A DNA stretch of 46,040 nucleotides from Arthrobacter sp. (lineage in GTDB: Bacteria; Actinomycetota; Actinomycetes; Actinomycetales; Micrococcaceae): contig JAPLAM010000052.1 of assembly GCA_026393275.1 (NCBI GenBank), positions 1-46,040 of the forward strand, read 5' to 3'. The translations under genes were made by a program, and so were the position numbers. Position 1 is the first letter of the stretch, and every line of letters begins with the position of its first letter. The notes below the pieces were generated by a model. The model was not told where the DNA came from. It did no database searches and saw only the letters and a list, made by a program, of their open reading frames with translations. Below, piece after piece: positions 24,297-33,075 of the stretch.

Positions 24297-25076
24297 TCAG
24301 TAATCCACGATCGCGCCGCTGGAGATGTTGATGGTGGCATCGGTGATGGCGCCGGCTTTGTCCGAGGCGATGAAGCTCGCCACGTTACCGACGTCCGCTA
24401 AGGTGGCGGTGCGGTTCAAGTGGGCGGCCTGTGCGATCTCAGCCACGATTTCCTCCCGGCCCTCAACTTGCCAGGGAATGGTCTCGATGATTCCGCCGGA
24501 GACCATGGTGACGACGCGCACCCCGAATTTCCCCAGCTCCAGTGCCCACTGCCGCCGCTGCCCTTCCATTGCATCCAGGGCCACCTTGAAGCCGCCGAGC
24601 CCGGGCAGCGTCTGCGGACCGGAGCCGCCGAACATCAACACAACGCCGGACTTTTGCCTGATCATGTAGCCTGCCGCGGCCCGGGTGGTCAGAAAGTGGG
24701 TTCGGGCGGCCAGGGTGATCGGCTGGGTGAAGTCGTTCGCATCGATTTCCATCAGGGGCTGCTGGATGTCGCCGAAGGAGATGACGTTGACGGAAATGTC
24801 GATCCGCTTTGCCTTCTTGGCCACGGCGTTGACAAAGGAGTCCACCTGTTCCTCGTCCAGGGCGTCGACGACGGCAATTTCCGCCCGCCCGCCGTCGCCC
24901 TCGATGTCCCGGGCGACTTTCTCCAGCCGTGATTCGGTGCGGCCGGCGAGATGAACTGTGGCGCCTTCGGCCGCAAAGGCCCGTGACACCGCTCCGCCGA
25001 TCGCGCCGCCGGCTCCGTAGACCAGCGCAGTCTTGCCCTGCAGCAGGCCGCCAGTCGGCACCTGGTTAGTAAGCAT
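24297..25076 (-). CDS. short-chain dehydrogenase/reductase fold protein lacking the catalytic Tyr
   Basis: 259 residues with a clear Rossmann dinucleotide site (ALVYGAGGAIGGAVSRAF) and the SDR order of segments (LAGRTESRLEKVARDIEGDG, VVDALDEEQVDSFV, DISVNVISFG, GVVLMFGGSGP, GVRVVTMVSGGIIET, SDKAGAITDATINISSGAIVD). The catalytic YxxxK is not there: the Lys is in GLGGFKVALDAME, but the position four residues before it is Leu. The usual NNAG is also replaced by VNVISFG. It may bind NAD(P)H without classic catalysis or use another residue. The ATG at 25076 follows GGGAGGCAGGGA. Confidence 0.82.
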   Translation of the reverse strand: MLTNQVPTGGLLQGKTALVYGAGGAIGGAVSRAFAAEGATVHLAGRTESRLEKVARDIEGDGGRAEIAVVDALDEEQVDSFVNAVAKKAKRIDISVNVISFGDIQQPLMEIDANDFTQPITLAARTHFLTTRAAAGYMIRQKSGVVLMFGGSGPQTLPGLGGFKVALDAMEGQRRQWALELGKFGVRVVTMVSGGIIETIPWQVEGREEIVAEIAQAAHLNRTATLADVGNVASFIASDKAGAITDATINISSGAIVDY

Positions 25077-25166
25077 CGGTCCCTGCCTCCCGCCGCGGGT
25101 GGTGAATTCCCTCAACTATGTTCTCGCGGCGGTCCGGTGGCAAGGGGGACGGGACGTGGGCGCCGG

Positions 25167-26834
25167 TCAGGGTTGGGGCGGCGCTTGCTCCGGTGGAACT
25201 GACGCGGACGGACCGCCGATGCCGTAGAAGTCCGGCGGAGGGCCCGGCTGGACGTAGCCGGGCTGGCCCGGCGGCTGGCCAGCCTGGCCGTAGGCGGGGG
25301 GCACAGGCGGCACCGCCGTCGGGACCGGCTGGAGGTCGCCCGGGTCCGTTGGTCCCATGTCCAGGTGGAACGGCGGGTATTCGTCCCGCATCAGGGCCAC
25401 GTAGGTGATGACGCGGTAGATCCAGCGGTTCAGGCCCAGCAGCAGGTCAAACAGGCCGCGCCAGTACTGGCCGGTGAAGAGCAGGATGACACCGGCAATG
25501 AGCACCAGCAGCCCGATCAAGGAGATGCCGGCGTTCTGCTGGACCCACTGCCCGTCGGCCCGGTAACCATCGCCGCTCCAGCCGCGCATGGTCCCGGTGA
25601 GGATGCCGACAATGAGCAGGTGTGGGATGGCCAGCAGCCAGGACTTCACCAGCACCAGCCCGTGGGAGAGCTTCTCCGGGTAGTCGACGTCGAAATCCGC
25701 CGGGTAGCCGGTGCGGGCCAGCGTGAACGGCGGGTACTGATCCGTCCCGAGCGCCGAGTAGGAGTAGAAGGCCACCCGCCAGCTCCAGCGGATCACCCCC
25801 ACATTGAAGTTGAACAGCGAACGCGGATAGCGCCCGGTGAAGAGAATCGCGAACCCGGCCACGATGGTAGTGACCACGAAAGCGAACCACAGGAAGAACA
25901 GCACGATGAAGTGCGGGATGGCCAGGAACCATTTGACCAGCCAGAGCCAGCGGGACAGGTGCGGGTCCAGATAGCCGCTGAGCCGCGCCGGATAGACGTA
26001 GCCGCCCGGCGGTGCGGCGGCGGCCACGGAACCCGCGGCGTACGGAGCCTTTGCGACCGGTTGCCCCGGAGCCGGTACGCCGCCGTACGGTGTCGCGCCG
26101 GGCGCCCCCGCGTAGGCTTGCCCGGGTTGCGGTTGCTGGCCGGGCCCCTGCGGCGGCCCGCCGCGGCCCAGCCCGGCCGCCCCGGCCACGATCAGCGGCA
26201 CGCCGACGGCCAGCAGCACAATGCCGCCGATCAGCAGCCCGAGGAATACCGGCCACAGCAACTCAGAGCGCGCGCCGCCGCGAAGGTCCACGGAGACCGG
26301 GCTGCTGGCATCGGCGTTCATGATCACCACGGCCCAGTTACCGGAGCGAAGGTCCCATTTGAGTTCCTGGGTGCCTGCGCCGGTGGCGGACGCCGCCCAG
26401 AAGCTCTGGTCGGCGGGCCGGGCCGGCGGCTTCGTGCCGGCAACGTCACGGTATTGAACCCGGAAGGGTGAAAAGCGGACCTCGGTGAGCTCGGAGTGTT
26501 TGACGCCGCTGAGGTACGTCGCCGCGTCCGCCTGCGGCGCGATGCCGATGAAGATCTGCTGCGCGGAATCGGCAGCCGAGCCCCGCAGCAACACGCTGCC
26601 GGCCAACGCGGCAGGGTCGACGCCGGAGGGACCGGCCTCGATCATGACGTTCAGCCGCGGCGACGTCAGCGCGTAGGAGTCCACCGTGTAGCGCTCAGAC
26701 GGCGTGGTGAAGAAGCCGCCGTCGCGCTGCTGATAGTTGGCCCAGCCGGTGAAGCCGGCCCCCGCCAGAAGTCCGAGTCCCAGCAACCCGGCAAGCGTGC
26801 CGAGTACCAGCATGACCATCCGGCCCGGTCTCAT
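25167..26834 (-). CDS. DUF4389 membrane protein
   Basis: 555 residues from the ATG at 26834; a GTG start 12 codons earlier is possible. Layout: N-terminal helix (VMLVLGTLAGLLGLGLLAGAG), an exported beta-rich part (~40-190), a second helix (FLGLLIGGIVLLAVGVPLIV), a Pro/Gly/Gln-rich linker, and then two copies of the DUF4389 unit, each with KWFLAIPHFIVLFFLW- or KSWLLAIPHLLIVGIL-type helices followed by FTGRYPRSLFNFNVGVIRWSWRV and FTGQYWRGLFDLLLGLNRWIYRV. Each unit ends in a DQYPPF- or DEYPPF-type motif. The C-terminal tail is Pro/Gly-rich. Function unknown. Confidence 0.82.
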   Translation of the reverse strand: MRPGRMVMLVLGTLAGLLGLGLLAGAGFTGWANYQQRDGGFFTTPSERYTVDSYALTSPRLNVMIEAGPSGVDPAALAGSVLLRGSAADSAQQIFIGIAPQADAATYLSGVKHSELTEVRFSPFRVQYRDVAGTKPPARPADQSFWAASATGAGTQELKWDLRSGNWAVVIMNADASSPVSVDLRGGARSELLWPVFLGLLIGGIVLLAVGVPLIVAGAAGLGRGGPPQGPGQQPQPGQAYAGAPGATPYGGVPAPGQPVAKAPYAAGSVAAAAPPGGYVYPARLSGYLDPHLSRWLWLVKWFLAIPHFIVLFFLWFAFVVTTIVAGFAILFTGRYPRSLFNFNVGVIRWSWRVAFYSYSALGTDQYPPFTLARTGYPADFDVDYPEKLSHGLVLVKSWLLAIPHLLIVGILTGTMRGWSGDGYRADGQWVQQNAGISLIGLLVLIAGVILLFTGQYWRGLFDLLLGLNRWIYRVITYVALMRDEYPPFHLDMGPTDPGDLQPVPTAVPPVPPAYGQAGQPPGQPGYVQPGPPPDFYGIGGPSASVPPEQAPPQP

Positions 26835-26889
26835 GGCCGTCCCAACGCCCCCCGCAGCGGGGTGTCCCACGATGCCGCCTGGTAGGTCC

Positions 26890-27945
26890 TCATGCGCTGA
26901 TGACCACTTTCAGGGCCTTCGTTTCCGCGGCGCGCGCAAAGGTGTCGTAGGCGTCCAGAAACTGGTCGAAAGTGAAGTGGTGGGTCGCGAACTTCTCCGC
27001 CGGAACCTTGTTCTGGGCCACCAGCTTGAGCAGCATGGGGGTGGTGTTGGCGTTGACCAGTCCCATGCTGATATTGACGTTCTTGATCCATAGGTCTTCC
27101 ACGTGCAGTTCCACCGGTTTGCCGTGCACCCCCACGTTGGCCACGTTGCCGCCGGGCCGGACGATCTCGGTACACATGCTGAAGGTGGCCGGGATGCCGA
27201 CAGCCTCGATGGCCACGTCTACCCCCTGCCCATCGGTAAGGGCAAGAACCTGGTCCTTCCAGTCGGCGTCGCCGGAGAGCACGACGTCGGTAGCGCCGAA
27301 CTCGCGGGATTTTTCCAGCCGGTTCGCATCAAGATCGACGGCGATGATGGTGGCGGCGCCGTAGAGGCCCGCCGTGGTGATCGCGGCGAGGCCGACCGGG
27401 CCTGCGCCGATCACGGCCACGGTGTCGCCGGGCTTCACGCGGCCGTACTGCACGCCGATCTCAAAGCCCGTGGGGAGGATGTCGGACAGCATCACGGCCC
27501 GCTCGTCGCTGACGCCCTCCGGCAGCAAATGCAGCGAGTTTTCGGCGTAGGGAACGCGGACATATTCGGCCTGCGTGCCATCAATCAGGTGGCCGAAGAC
27601 CCAACCGATCCCCGATTGCCCCTCCTCGCCCATGCAGTGCGAGTAGAGGCCCGTTTTGCAGTTGGCGCAGTGGCCGCAGGATTTGATGCAGGAAATGATG
27701 ACGCGGTCCCCGACTTTGAGGCTGGTCACGGAAGACCCGGTCTCGGTGATGGTTCCTACGCCCTCGTGGCCGAGAATCCGGCCCTTGGTTACGGCGGGCA
27801 CGTCGCCCTTGAGGATGTGAAGGTCCGTGCCGCAGATGGTGGTGGTGTCCACCTTGACGATCACGTCGCTGGGATTCTGGATCTTCGGATCAGGGACGTC
27901 TGTCCAGGACTTCTGACCGGGTCCGCCGTACACGAGGGCTTTCAT
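26890..27945 (-). CDS. zinc-dependent alcohol dehydrogenase
   Basis: 351 residues of the medium-chain dehydrogenase family. Catalytic zinc ligands are Cys38 (TTTICGTDLH) and His60-Glu61 (ILGHEGVG). The structural zinc site is complete: Cys90, Cys93, Cys96 and Cys104 in CGHCANCKTGLYSHC. The Rossmann motif GAGPVGLAAITTAGLYGA is followed by Asp (AVDLDANR), which favours NAD+ over NADP+. It oxidises alcohols to aldehydes or the reverse. The start ATG at 27945 follows AAAGGAAC and overlaps the stop of the upstream STAS-like gene by four bases (ATGA), so the two are co-translated. Confidence 0.92.
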   Translation of the reverse strand: MKALVYGGPGQKSWTDVPDPKIQNPSDVIVKVDTTTICGTDLHILKGDVPAVTKGRILGHEGVGTITETGSSVTSLKVGDRVIISCIKSCGHCANCKTGLYSHCMGEEGQSGIGWVFGHLIDGTQAEYVRVPYAENSLHLLPEGVSDERAVMLSDILPTGFEIGVQYGRVKPGDTVAVIGAGPVGLAAITTAGLYGAATIIAVDLDANRLEKSREFGATDVVLSGDADWKDQVLALTDGQGVDVAIEAVGIPATFSMCTEIVRPGGNVANVGVHGKPVELHVEDLWIKNVNISMGLVNANTTPMLLKLVAQNKVPAEKFATHHFTFDQFLDAYDTFARAAETKALKVVISA

Positions 27946-28328
27946 GCAAGTTCCTTTGTTCGAAGGATGACCGGCGGATCGACGATCCGCAGGCGGCACG
28001 GGGTGACCGATGAGTCGATGCCGGACGACACGATGGCCCGGCGGGCGTGCTCGCGGAGTTCCTCGAAGGCCGCCGCCGTGACCCGGGCGTGGGCGAGATC
28101 CACGACGAGCTCGTAGCCGGCGAGCTTGGTGGCGACGCGGCGGCAGACGACGTATACGGCGCGGATGTTGTCGGTGGTGACGACGCCGCGCACCTCCACG
28201 TGGGCGCATTCCTCGGTGGGGTCAATCCGGACGACGACTTTGAGGCGCGGATCGCCGTGGGAGGGGTGTGCGCGGAACGATCGGGCACGGCTGGCGTGGT
28301 TCAGATGCCGCAAATTACTCTCTGGCAT
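27942..28328 (-). CDS. STAS-like small protein upstream of the alcohol dehydrogenase
   Basis: 128 residues, no signal or membrane segment. An N-terminal basic stretch (~1-28) is followed by alternating strands and helices (LKVVVRIDPTEECAHVEVRG, TTDNIRAVYVVCRRVATKL, YELVVDLAHARVTAAAFEEL, CRLRIVDPP) that recall the STAS fold of anti-sigma factor antagonists: the hydrophobic strand before VDLAHARV sits where such proteins carry the phosphorylated Ser/Thr. No firm family match. It overlaps the alcohol dehydrogenase start, and a stress-sigma-like promoter lies upstream, so a link to stress response is possible but inferred. Confidence 0.65.
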   Translation of the reverse strand: MPESNLRHLNHASRARSFRAHPSHGDPRLKVVVRIDPTEECAHVEVRGVVTTDNIRAVYVVCRRVATKLAGYELVVDLAHARVTAAAFEELREHARRAIVSSGIDSSVTPCRLRIVDPPVILRTKELA

Positions 28329-28475
28329 CAGAGCCCACTTGCGGTGGTGCGCACGTGCGCTGCGCGTGTGAAAGAAAGCGGGTTTACCGGACGGTGTTTT
28401 TGTAGGCGACGTGTTAGCGGACGGCGTGCTGCGATCGAGAATCGAATGCTCATAGTGGCCTGTATCCTGCCTTTC

Positions 28476-28499
28476 CTACCCAAGCTGGAAAGTGCAACC
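28476..28499 (-). promoter_or_regulatory. possible stress-sigma (SigB/SigF-type) promoter
   Basis: Minus-strand GGTTGC (28499-28494), 12-base spacer, GGGTAG (28481-28476). This resembles the GTTT...GGGTA class recognised by stress sigma factors. It would give a leader of about 140 bases to the STAS-like gene. Confidence 0.3.
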
Positions 28500-28612
28500 G
28501 CCATTTCCCCACTCCAGGTCCTAGCGAGACCGATACTTCGTACAGAGCGGTTCATCCCCCAAATGCCGTGCAGGAACCGCCCCAACTCCAGAATGGCTTC
28601 GCCGTCGCAAGT

Positions 28613-28639
28613 GGGCAAGGGGGCTTAAGTCCCTTGCCC
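28613..28639. repeat. intergenic hairpin
   Basis: GGGCAAGGG (28613-28621) and CCCTTGCCC (28631-28639) flank a 9-base loop. It lies between divergent promoters and downstream of no gene, so a role as gene terminator is unlikely. Confidence 0.4.
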
Positions 28640-28698
28640 CGGGCCGGCGGGGCGCGGGCAAGGAAGCCTTGGGGGCGCAGTGGCCAGTGTGGTGTGAG

Positions 28699-28727
28699 TT
28701 GCTGGCGCCGAAACGCGGCCCTAGCCT
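28699..28727 (+). promoter_or_regulatory. promoter of the amidohydrolase gene, leaderless
   Basis: TTGCTG (28699-28704), 17-base spacer, TAGCCT (28722-28727), 6 bases, ATG at 28734. No Shine-Dalgarno sequence. Confidence 0.55.
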
Positions 28728-28733
28728 GTCCCT

Positions 28734-30260
28734 ATGCCGAAAAACGCCCCTGACCCCGCCGGGACGGGCGTCGTCCTTGCCTCGGTCCGGCAGCCTGGCC
28801 AATCCACACTTTGTGACATTTTCATTACGGGTGGCGTTGTTGCACAGATTGTGCCGGCGGGCTCAGCGGCCGGCCCGGCATGGCCAGGTTCGCAGGTGGT
28901 GGACTTCGACGGCCGCTTCGTCATTCCGGGGTTGTGGGATGAGCATGTCCACATGACGCAGTGGGCCCTGGCCGCCGGGCGGGTCGACCTGTCCGGCGCC
29001 GCGTCCGCGCGGGAGGCGGCCGCCGTCGTGGGCTCCCACCTGGACCAACAGCGTTCCGCCCGCACTGAACAGGGTGACGACGGCGGCCCGACGCTCGTGG
29101 GAGTGGGATTCCGGGACGCCGGCTGGGGGGACATGCCCAGTCTTGAACTGCTCGACGGCGCCACCGGCGGCGTCCCGACGGCGCTGATCAGCCACGATCT
29201 GCACTGCGTGTGGCTCAATAGCGCGGCTGCCGCGCGCTACGGCGTCACGGTGGGCCCGGACGGGCTGCTCCGCGAGGATCCGGCCTTTGAACTGACCCGG
29301 GAACTGGGACGCTTCCCCGACGAGGCGGTCGACGCGATGGTCAGCGACGCCGGACGGGCCGCCGCCGCACGCGGCGTCGTGGGAATCGTGGACTTCGAAA
29401 TGGTCTGGAACCGGGACCCCTGGCTACGGCGGATCGCGGCGGGCTTCGACTCCCTCCGGGTGGACGCCGGGGTCTACCCGCAGGACCTGGACCGTGCCGT
29501 CGGTGAGGGCATGCGGACCGGCCAGTTGATCCCCGGGGGCGGCGGACTCCTGCGGGTGGGCCCGCTGAAGGTGCTGATCGACGGATCCCTGAACACGCGC
29601 ACGGCGTTCTGCGTCGACCCCTACCCGAACGGCGGACACGGACTGCTGACCGTGAGCGAGGGGGAGCTGCTCGAGTTACTGCTGAAGGCCCGCGCTGCGG
29701 GGTTTGTCCCGGCGGTGCACGCGATCGGCGACGGCGCCAACGAGGTGGCGCTGAACGCGTTCGCGGCGGCAGGGATCGGCGGCAGGATCGAGCATGCCCA
29801 GTTTGTCCGGCAGCAGGATTTCGTGCGGTTCGGCGGACTGGGCCTCACCGCCAGCGTGCAACCCGCCCACGCACTGGATGACCGCGACGCCGCCGACTCG
29901 AATTGGAGTGGCCGGACGGAGCGGGCTTTCCCGCTGCGCTCCCTGCTCGACGCCGGGGCAACGCTGGCGCTCGGCTCCGACGCCCCGGTTGCGCCGCTGG
30001 AACCCTGGACGGCGATGTCCGCCGCCACCACCCGGGCACGCGGGGACGGCCGGGGTCCCTGGCATCCGGAACAGGCCCTCACCCGGCAGGAAGCGCTGGC
30101 GGCATCGTCGCGCGGCCGGCGCCGGATCAGCGTCGGAGACCCGGCCGACGTCGTAGTGCTCGACGCCGACCCGCTGGTGGTTTCGGACGAAGGGTTTGCC
30201 GCCATGCCGGTGGCTGCGACGATGCTGGCGGGGCGGTTCACGCACGGCGGCCGGATCTAG
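28734..30260 (+). CDS. amidohydrolase family protein (YtcJ-like)
   Basis: 508 residues with a metal-dependent TIM-barrel hydrolase layout: an N-terminal composite beta domain, DGRFVIPGLWDEHVHM with the metal-binding HxH, a long middle, then HAIGDGANEVALNAF, GGRIEHAQFV, LGSDAPVAPLEPW with the catalytic Asp, and GDPADVVVLDADPL closing the beta domain. This order matches the YtcJ/NfdA-type branch, which hydrolyses N-acyl or formamide bonds in varied compounds. No signal peptide. The gene stands alone with its own leaderless promoter; the substrate cannot be told from the sequence. Confidence 0.88.
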   Translation: MPKNAPDPAGTGVVLASVRQPGQSTLCDIFITGGVVAQIVPAGSAAGPAWPGSQVVDFDGRFVIPGLWDEHVHMTQWALAAGRVDLSGAASAREAAAVVGSHLDQQRSARTEQGDDGGPTLVGVGFRDAGWGDMPSLELLDGATGGVPTALISHDLHCVWLNSAAAARYGVTVGPDGLLREDPAFELTRELGRFPDEAVDAMVSDAGRAAAARGVVGIVDFEMVWNRDPWLRRIAAGFDSLRVDAGVYPQDLDRAVGEGMRTGQLIPGGGGLLRVGPLKVLIDGSLNTRTAFCVDPYPNGGHGLLTVSEGELLELLLKARAAGFVPAVHAIGDGANEVALNAFAAAGIGGRIEHAQFVRQQDFVRFGGLGLTASVQPAHALDDRDAADSNWSGRTERAFPLRSLLDAGATLALGSDAPVAPLEPWTAMSAATTRARGDGRGPWHPEQALTRQEALAASSRGRRRISVGDPADVVVLDADPLVVSDEGFAAMPVAATMLAGRFTHGGRI

Positions 30261-30288
30261 CGGTTGCGGGTTCAGCGGTCCGCGCCGG

Positions 30289-30813
30289 TCAGGTGCCTTT
30301 GACCCGGGCCTGGACCAGGTTGGCGTACGGCAGCCGGCCGTGCTCCTCCACAAATGCGGCGTGGTATCCGGCTTCGGCCGCCGTGAGCTGGTCGACGGGT
30401 AGCTCTTTCCACGCGATGACCAGCGTCTTCGCGGCCGCCAATTGCCAGATCAGCCGCCCGTCCCAGTGGCCCGGCGGCTTGCCCCGGCCGAAGTCGACGA
30501 ACTCCTGGATCTGCCGGCGCAGCCCGCGGTTGCCCTTGCTTCCCGGTCCGGCCTTGCCCAGGTACAGGACGTCGGCGCCGTCGACCCATTCGGCCTCGAG
30601 CGCTTCCGCCTTCAGGGTGGGGTCCTTCTTTTTGAAGACACCCGCGGTGCTCTTGGTGAGGAACTGTGGCCTGTTGTTGAGGGGCCCAGGGCCCTCGGGC
30701 CGCAGCACCGCGAAGATCCCGGGCTTCTGCGGGATCCGGTTGATCTCCAGCTCCGCGAGCGGCCGGAACCCGGTGAACCCGTCCTGTTTCAGTGACTGTC
30801 GGTTGATCGGCAT
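30289..30813 (-). CDS. GIY-YIG-like hypothetical protein
   Basis: 174 residues. The spacing [12 protein letters not shown], then about 60 residues, then DVLYLGKAG...GLRRQIQEF resembles the GIY...YIG core and helix of GIY-YIG nucleases (G-I-F / L-Y-L-G with a following Arg-rich helix). Further on, [19 protein letters not shown] could supply the Glu and Asn/Tyr positions. The match is by motif only, and the gap between the two halves is long because of an insert ([20 protein letters not shown]). AAGGAA precedes the ATG. It is divergent from the HNH nuclease gene. If not a nuclease, it is an unknown cytoplasmic protein. Confidence 0.6.
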   Translation of the reverse strand: MPINRQSLKQDGFTGFRPLAELEINRIPQKPGIFAVLRPEGPGPLNNRPQFLTKSTAGVFKKKDPTLKAEALEAEWVDGADVLYLGKAGPGSKGNRGLRRQIQEFVDFGRGKPPGHWDGRLIWQLAAAKTLVIAWKELPVDQLTAAEAGYHAAFVEEHGRLPYANLVQARVKGT

Positions 30814-30899
30814 GGGTTCCTTGGCTCTGGAGTCGTTCCTGCGAAGCCGACGGATTTGCGGCTTCCTTAATTGTCGGGGGTCACGAGGACACTTTAAGT

Positions 30900-32300
30900 G
30901 TGGACGACAAGCAGGGGTCCGAAGTGGCTCCGAAGCCAGCGCTTCTGGTCGCGATCAGGGAAATGATTCGCGATCTGGCTGACGCACGGCCGCCGGCGGA
31001 CGGCGCCGCGATGATCGACCTGCTCCGGAATCTGGAGGACCTGAAGTCCGCCGGGGCCGCGCTGCAGGCGAGGACCGCCGCGACCTTCGATCTGCGGCAG
31101 CGCCGCGAACAGGCCGACGCCGGGATCCCCGCGGACGAGTTGGGCGCGGGAATCGGGGCGCAACTCGCTTTGGCCCGGCGGGAATCCCCTGCCCGGGGCG
31201 GACGGCTCCTGGGCCTGGCGAAAGCCCTCGTCACCGAAATGCCCCACACCCTCGCCGCCCTCGAGACCGGGCTACTTAACGAATGGCGGGCGACGCTCCT
31301 GGTCCGGGAGACGGCATGCCTGTCCGCCGCCGACCGGACCGCCGTCGACGACGAACTGGCCCCCGACACCGGCACGTTCACCGGGGCCGGCGACCGTGCC
31401 ATCGTTGCCGCGGCCCGGGCCGCCGCCTACCGGCGTGATCCGCGCTCCGTCACCCAGCGGGCCGCCCACGCCGAAGCCGAACGCCACGTCAGCCTCCGTC
31501 CGGCCCCGGACACCATGTGCTACCTCACCGCCCTGCTCCAGGTCGCGGCCGGCGTCGCCGTGCACGCCGCCCTCACCCGGCACGCCGACACTTTTCGGTC
31601 CGCCGGCGACGAGCGGTCCCGGGGCCAGCTGATGGCCGACGCCCTGGTCGAACGCACCACCGGGACGCCCGGCGGGATCCGCGGCATCGAAATACAACTC
31701 GTCATGACCGACCGCACCCTGTTCCAGTCCGACAGCGAACCCGCCCGGCTCCCCGGGTACGGCATCGTCCCCGCCGGCTGGGCCCGGACACTGCTCCGCG
31801 ACGCGGGCATCGGCGGCACTAGTGACGAACCGGCCGTCAGGATCTGGCTCCGCCGGCTCTACACCGCTCCGGGCACCGGCGACCTGGTCGGCATGGACTC
31901 CCGCGCCCGGATCTTCCCAACCGGGCTGCACCGGTTCATCCAGGCCCGGGACGACACCTGCCGGACCCCGTACTGTGATGCCCCGATCCGGCATCTGGAC
32001 CACATCGTGGCCTGGCACAACGGCGGCACCACCAGCAGCAGCAACGGCGCCGGACTCTGCGAAGCCTGCAACCACACCAAAGAAGCCCCCGGCTGGACCG
32101 CCCAACCCCGTCCAGGACCCAGACACACGCTCCAACTCACCACCCCCACCGGCCACACCTACTCCTCCACCACACCGCCGCTACCCGGAACGGCGGATCC
32201 GGAGACGGAAGCACTCCGCCGCCGGCGCGAGCTCCGGCACCTCGCCAAGGCACTGAAGCGTGGCAGACCTAGGGCCGCCGCCGCGGCTGCCGCGGCCTGA
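30900..32300 (+). CDS. DUF222 and HNH endonuclease domain protein
   Basis: 466 residues. The DUF222 part covers about 30-330, with [56 protein letters not shown] and [27 protein letters not shown]. The HNH part is [48 protein letters not shown], with the Cys pairs, DH and N-H of the fold present. An Ala/Arg-rich tail ends the protein. These proteins are abundant and multi-copy in actinobacteria and often associated with the REP13E12 family; their role is unclear. GTG start at 30900, with GAGGA upstream. Confidence 0.88.
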   Translation: MDDKQGSEVAPKPALLVAIREMIRDLADARPPADGAAMIDLLRNLEDLKSAGAALQARTAATFDLRQRREQADAGIPADELGAGIGAQLALARRESPARGGRLLGLAKALVTEMPHTLAALETGLLNEWRATLLVRETACLSAADRTAVDDELAPDTGTFTGAGDRAIVAAARAAAYRRDPRSVTQRAAHAEAERHVSLRPAPDTMCYLTALLQVAAGVAVHAALTRHADTFRSAGDERSRGQLMADALVERTTGTPGGIRGIEIQLVMTDRTLFQSDSEPARLPGYGIVPAGWARTLLRDAGIGGTSDEPAVRIWLRRLYTAPGTGDLVGMDSRARIFPTGLHRFIQARDDTCRTPYCDAPIRHLDHIVAWHNGGTTSSSNGAGLCEACNHTKEAPGWTAQPRPGPRHTLQLTTPTGHTYSSTTPPLPGTADPETEALRRRRELRHLAKALKRGRPRAAAAAAAA

Positions 32301-32321
32301 GACGTGGTTGCCGTCGGGTTT

Positions 32322-32747
32322 TCATCCGAGCGGCACCTGCACGGGCTTGAACCTAAAGGGACCTCCACAAGCGGGCCCGTAGGGGTGCTCCCCCGTCGAT
32401 TCCGATTCGATCGGCAGGACGTGGGAGATGCGAGCGCCTGAATTGTTCGTTGCTTCCACGGAGATGGATGTGACGCTAGCGGGGGGTGTCAGGTACGGCT
32501 CGGACTGCGGCACCAGCCATTTTCCGTCCGATCCCGCCGACACGGGTTGGGGGGTGCAGCCGTCCCCGAAGCAGGCAGCCACGGACGACGGCTGCGTGGG
32601 AAAGACAAGCTCGACGGGGCCCACGTACGCGTAGCCGACGGCCGGGCACGCCACCGGCACTCCAGGCACGCCCCCGAACAGGAGCGGCACTGCCAACAGG
32701 GCGGCGAGCGCAGCTAGGGCAAGCAGGATGATCCCCCGAGGCTTCAT
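32322..32747 (-). CDS. exported small protein, unknown function
   Basis: 141 residues. MKPRGIILLALAALAALLAV opens a signal peptide or anchor. The rest is a Pro-rich extracytoplasmic domain with four Cys after the signal (ACPAVGYAY, ACFGDGCTP, GPACGGPF), which may form disulfides. No family recognised. TAGGCT is 6 bases before the ATG at 32747, so the mRNA is probably leaderless. Confidence 0.7.
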   Translation of the reverse strand: MKPRGIILLALAALAALLAVPLLFGGVPGVPVACPAVGYAYVGPVELVFPTQPSSVAACFGDGCTPQPVSAGSDGKWLVPQSEPYLTPPASVTSISVEATNNSGARISHVLPIESESTGEHPYGPACGGPFRFKPVQVPLG

Positions 32748-32753
32748 GATGCG

Positions 32754-32759
32754 AGCCTA
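32754..32759 (-). promoter_or_regulatory. leaderless -10 element, exported protein
   Basis: Minus-strand TAGGCT exactly 6 bases before the ATG at 32747. Confidence 0.5.
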
Positions 32760-32844
32760 ACCGGAGAGTCCGCAGGAGTCTCGCCCCGCACCACAGCAAC
32801 TGACCCGCAGTACCAGGGCAACCAGACACCCCTTGCACGCAAAA

Positions 32845-32933
32845 CCTGCAGGTACCTTCGCGATCTCGCTACGAGACGGCTCGGACATTCGCACGTCCAG
32901 AACGACCCGGCTTCATCAGTGGTTACCTGCAGG
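32845..32933. repeat. 10-bp inverted repeat, arms 69 bases apart
   Basis: CCTGCAGGTA (32845-32854) and TACCTGCAGG (32924-32933) are exact complements; each contains the self-palindrome CCTGCAGG. The pair could be two sites for one dimeric regulator or the base of a large stem. Position is between divergent genes. Confidence 0.5.
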
Positions 32934-33075
32934 CGCGTTTTAAGCGTACGCCGGGCCGCAGGCTCTGCCTAGAGGTCCGGGGCTCCCGCGGCTCCCCGGA
33001 AAACGTCCTCCGGCCCGAAAGCGTAGAGTGGAACGAGACGCCTGATTCTGGACGCCGAGTGCTGAGGGAGAAATC

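Larger units (their letters stand above)
28329..28733. other. divergent intergenic region with hairpins, no gene seen
   Basis: 405 bases between the minus-strand STAS-like gene and the plus-strand amidohydrolase. No coding frame is convincing. It holds a SigB-type promoter candidate (28476-28499), a 9-bp stem hairpin (28613-28639), a second small hairpin CAAGG-AAG-CCTTG near 28659-28671, and the amidohydrolase promoter (28699-28727). Confidence 0.5.
32748..33075. other. divergent intergenic region with long-range inverted repeat
   Basis: 328 bases with no gene I can support and no tRNA signature. It contains the inverted repeat described separately and a small hairpin TCTCG-CTA-CGAGA near 32864-32876. 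A TAGAGT near 33025 could be a -10 for the plus-strand gene at 33076. Confidence 0.45.

Noticed and set aside
25365..26471. 368-residue open frame on the plus strand
   Set aside because: Antisense shadow of the DUF4389 gene, rich in Gln/Glu/Pro as expected from its codons.
32840..32940. Possible tRNA or attachment site
   Set aside because: No T-loop or anticodon stem pattern, and no integrase or second copy in the window.
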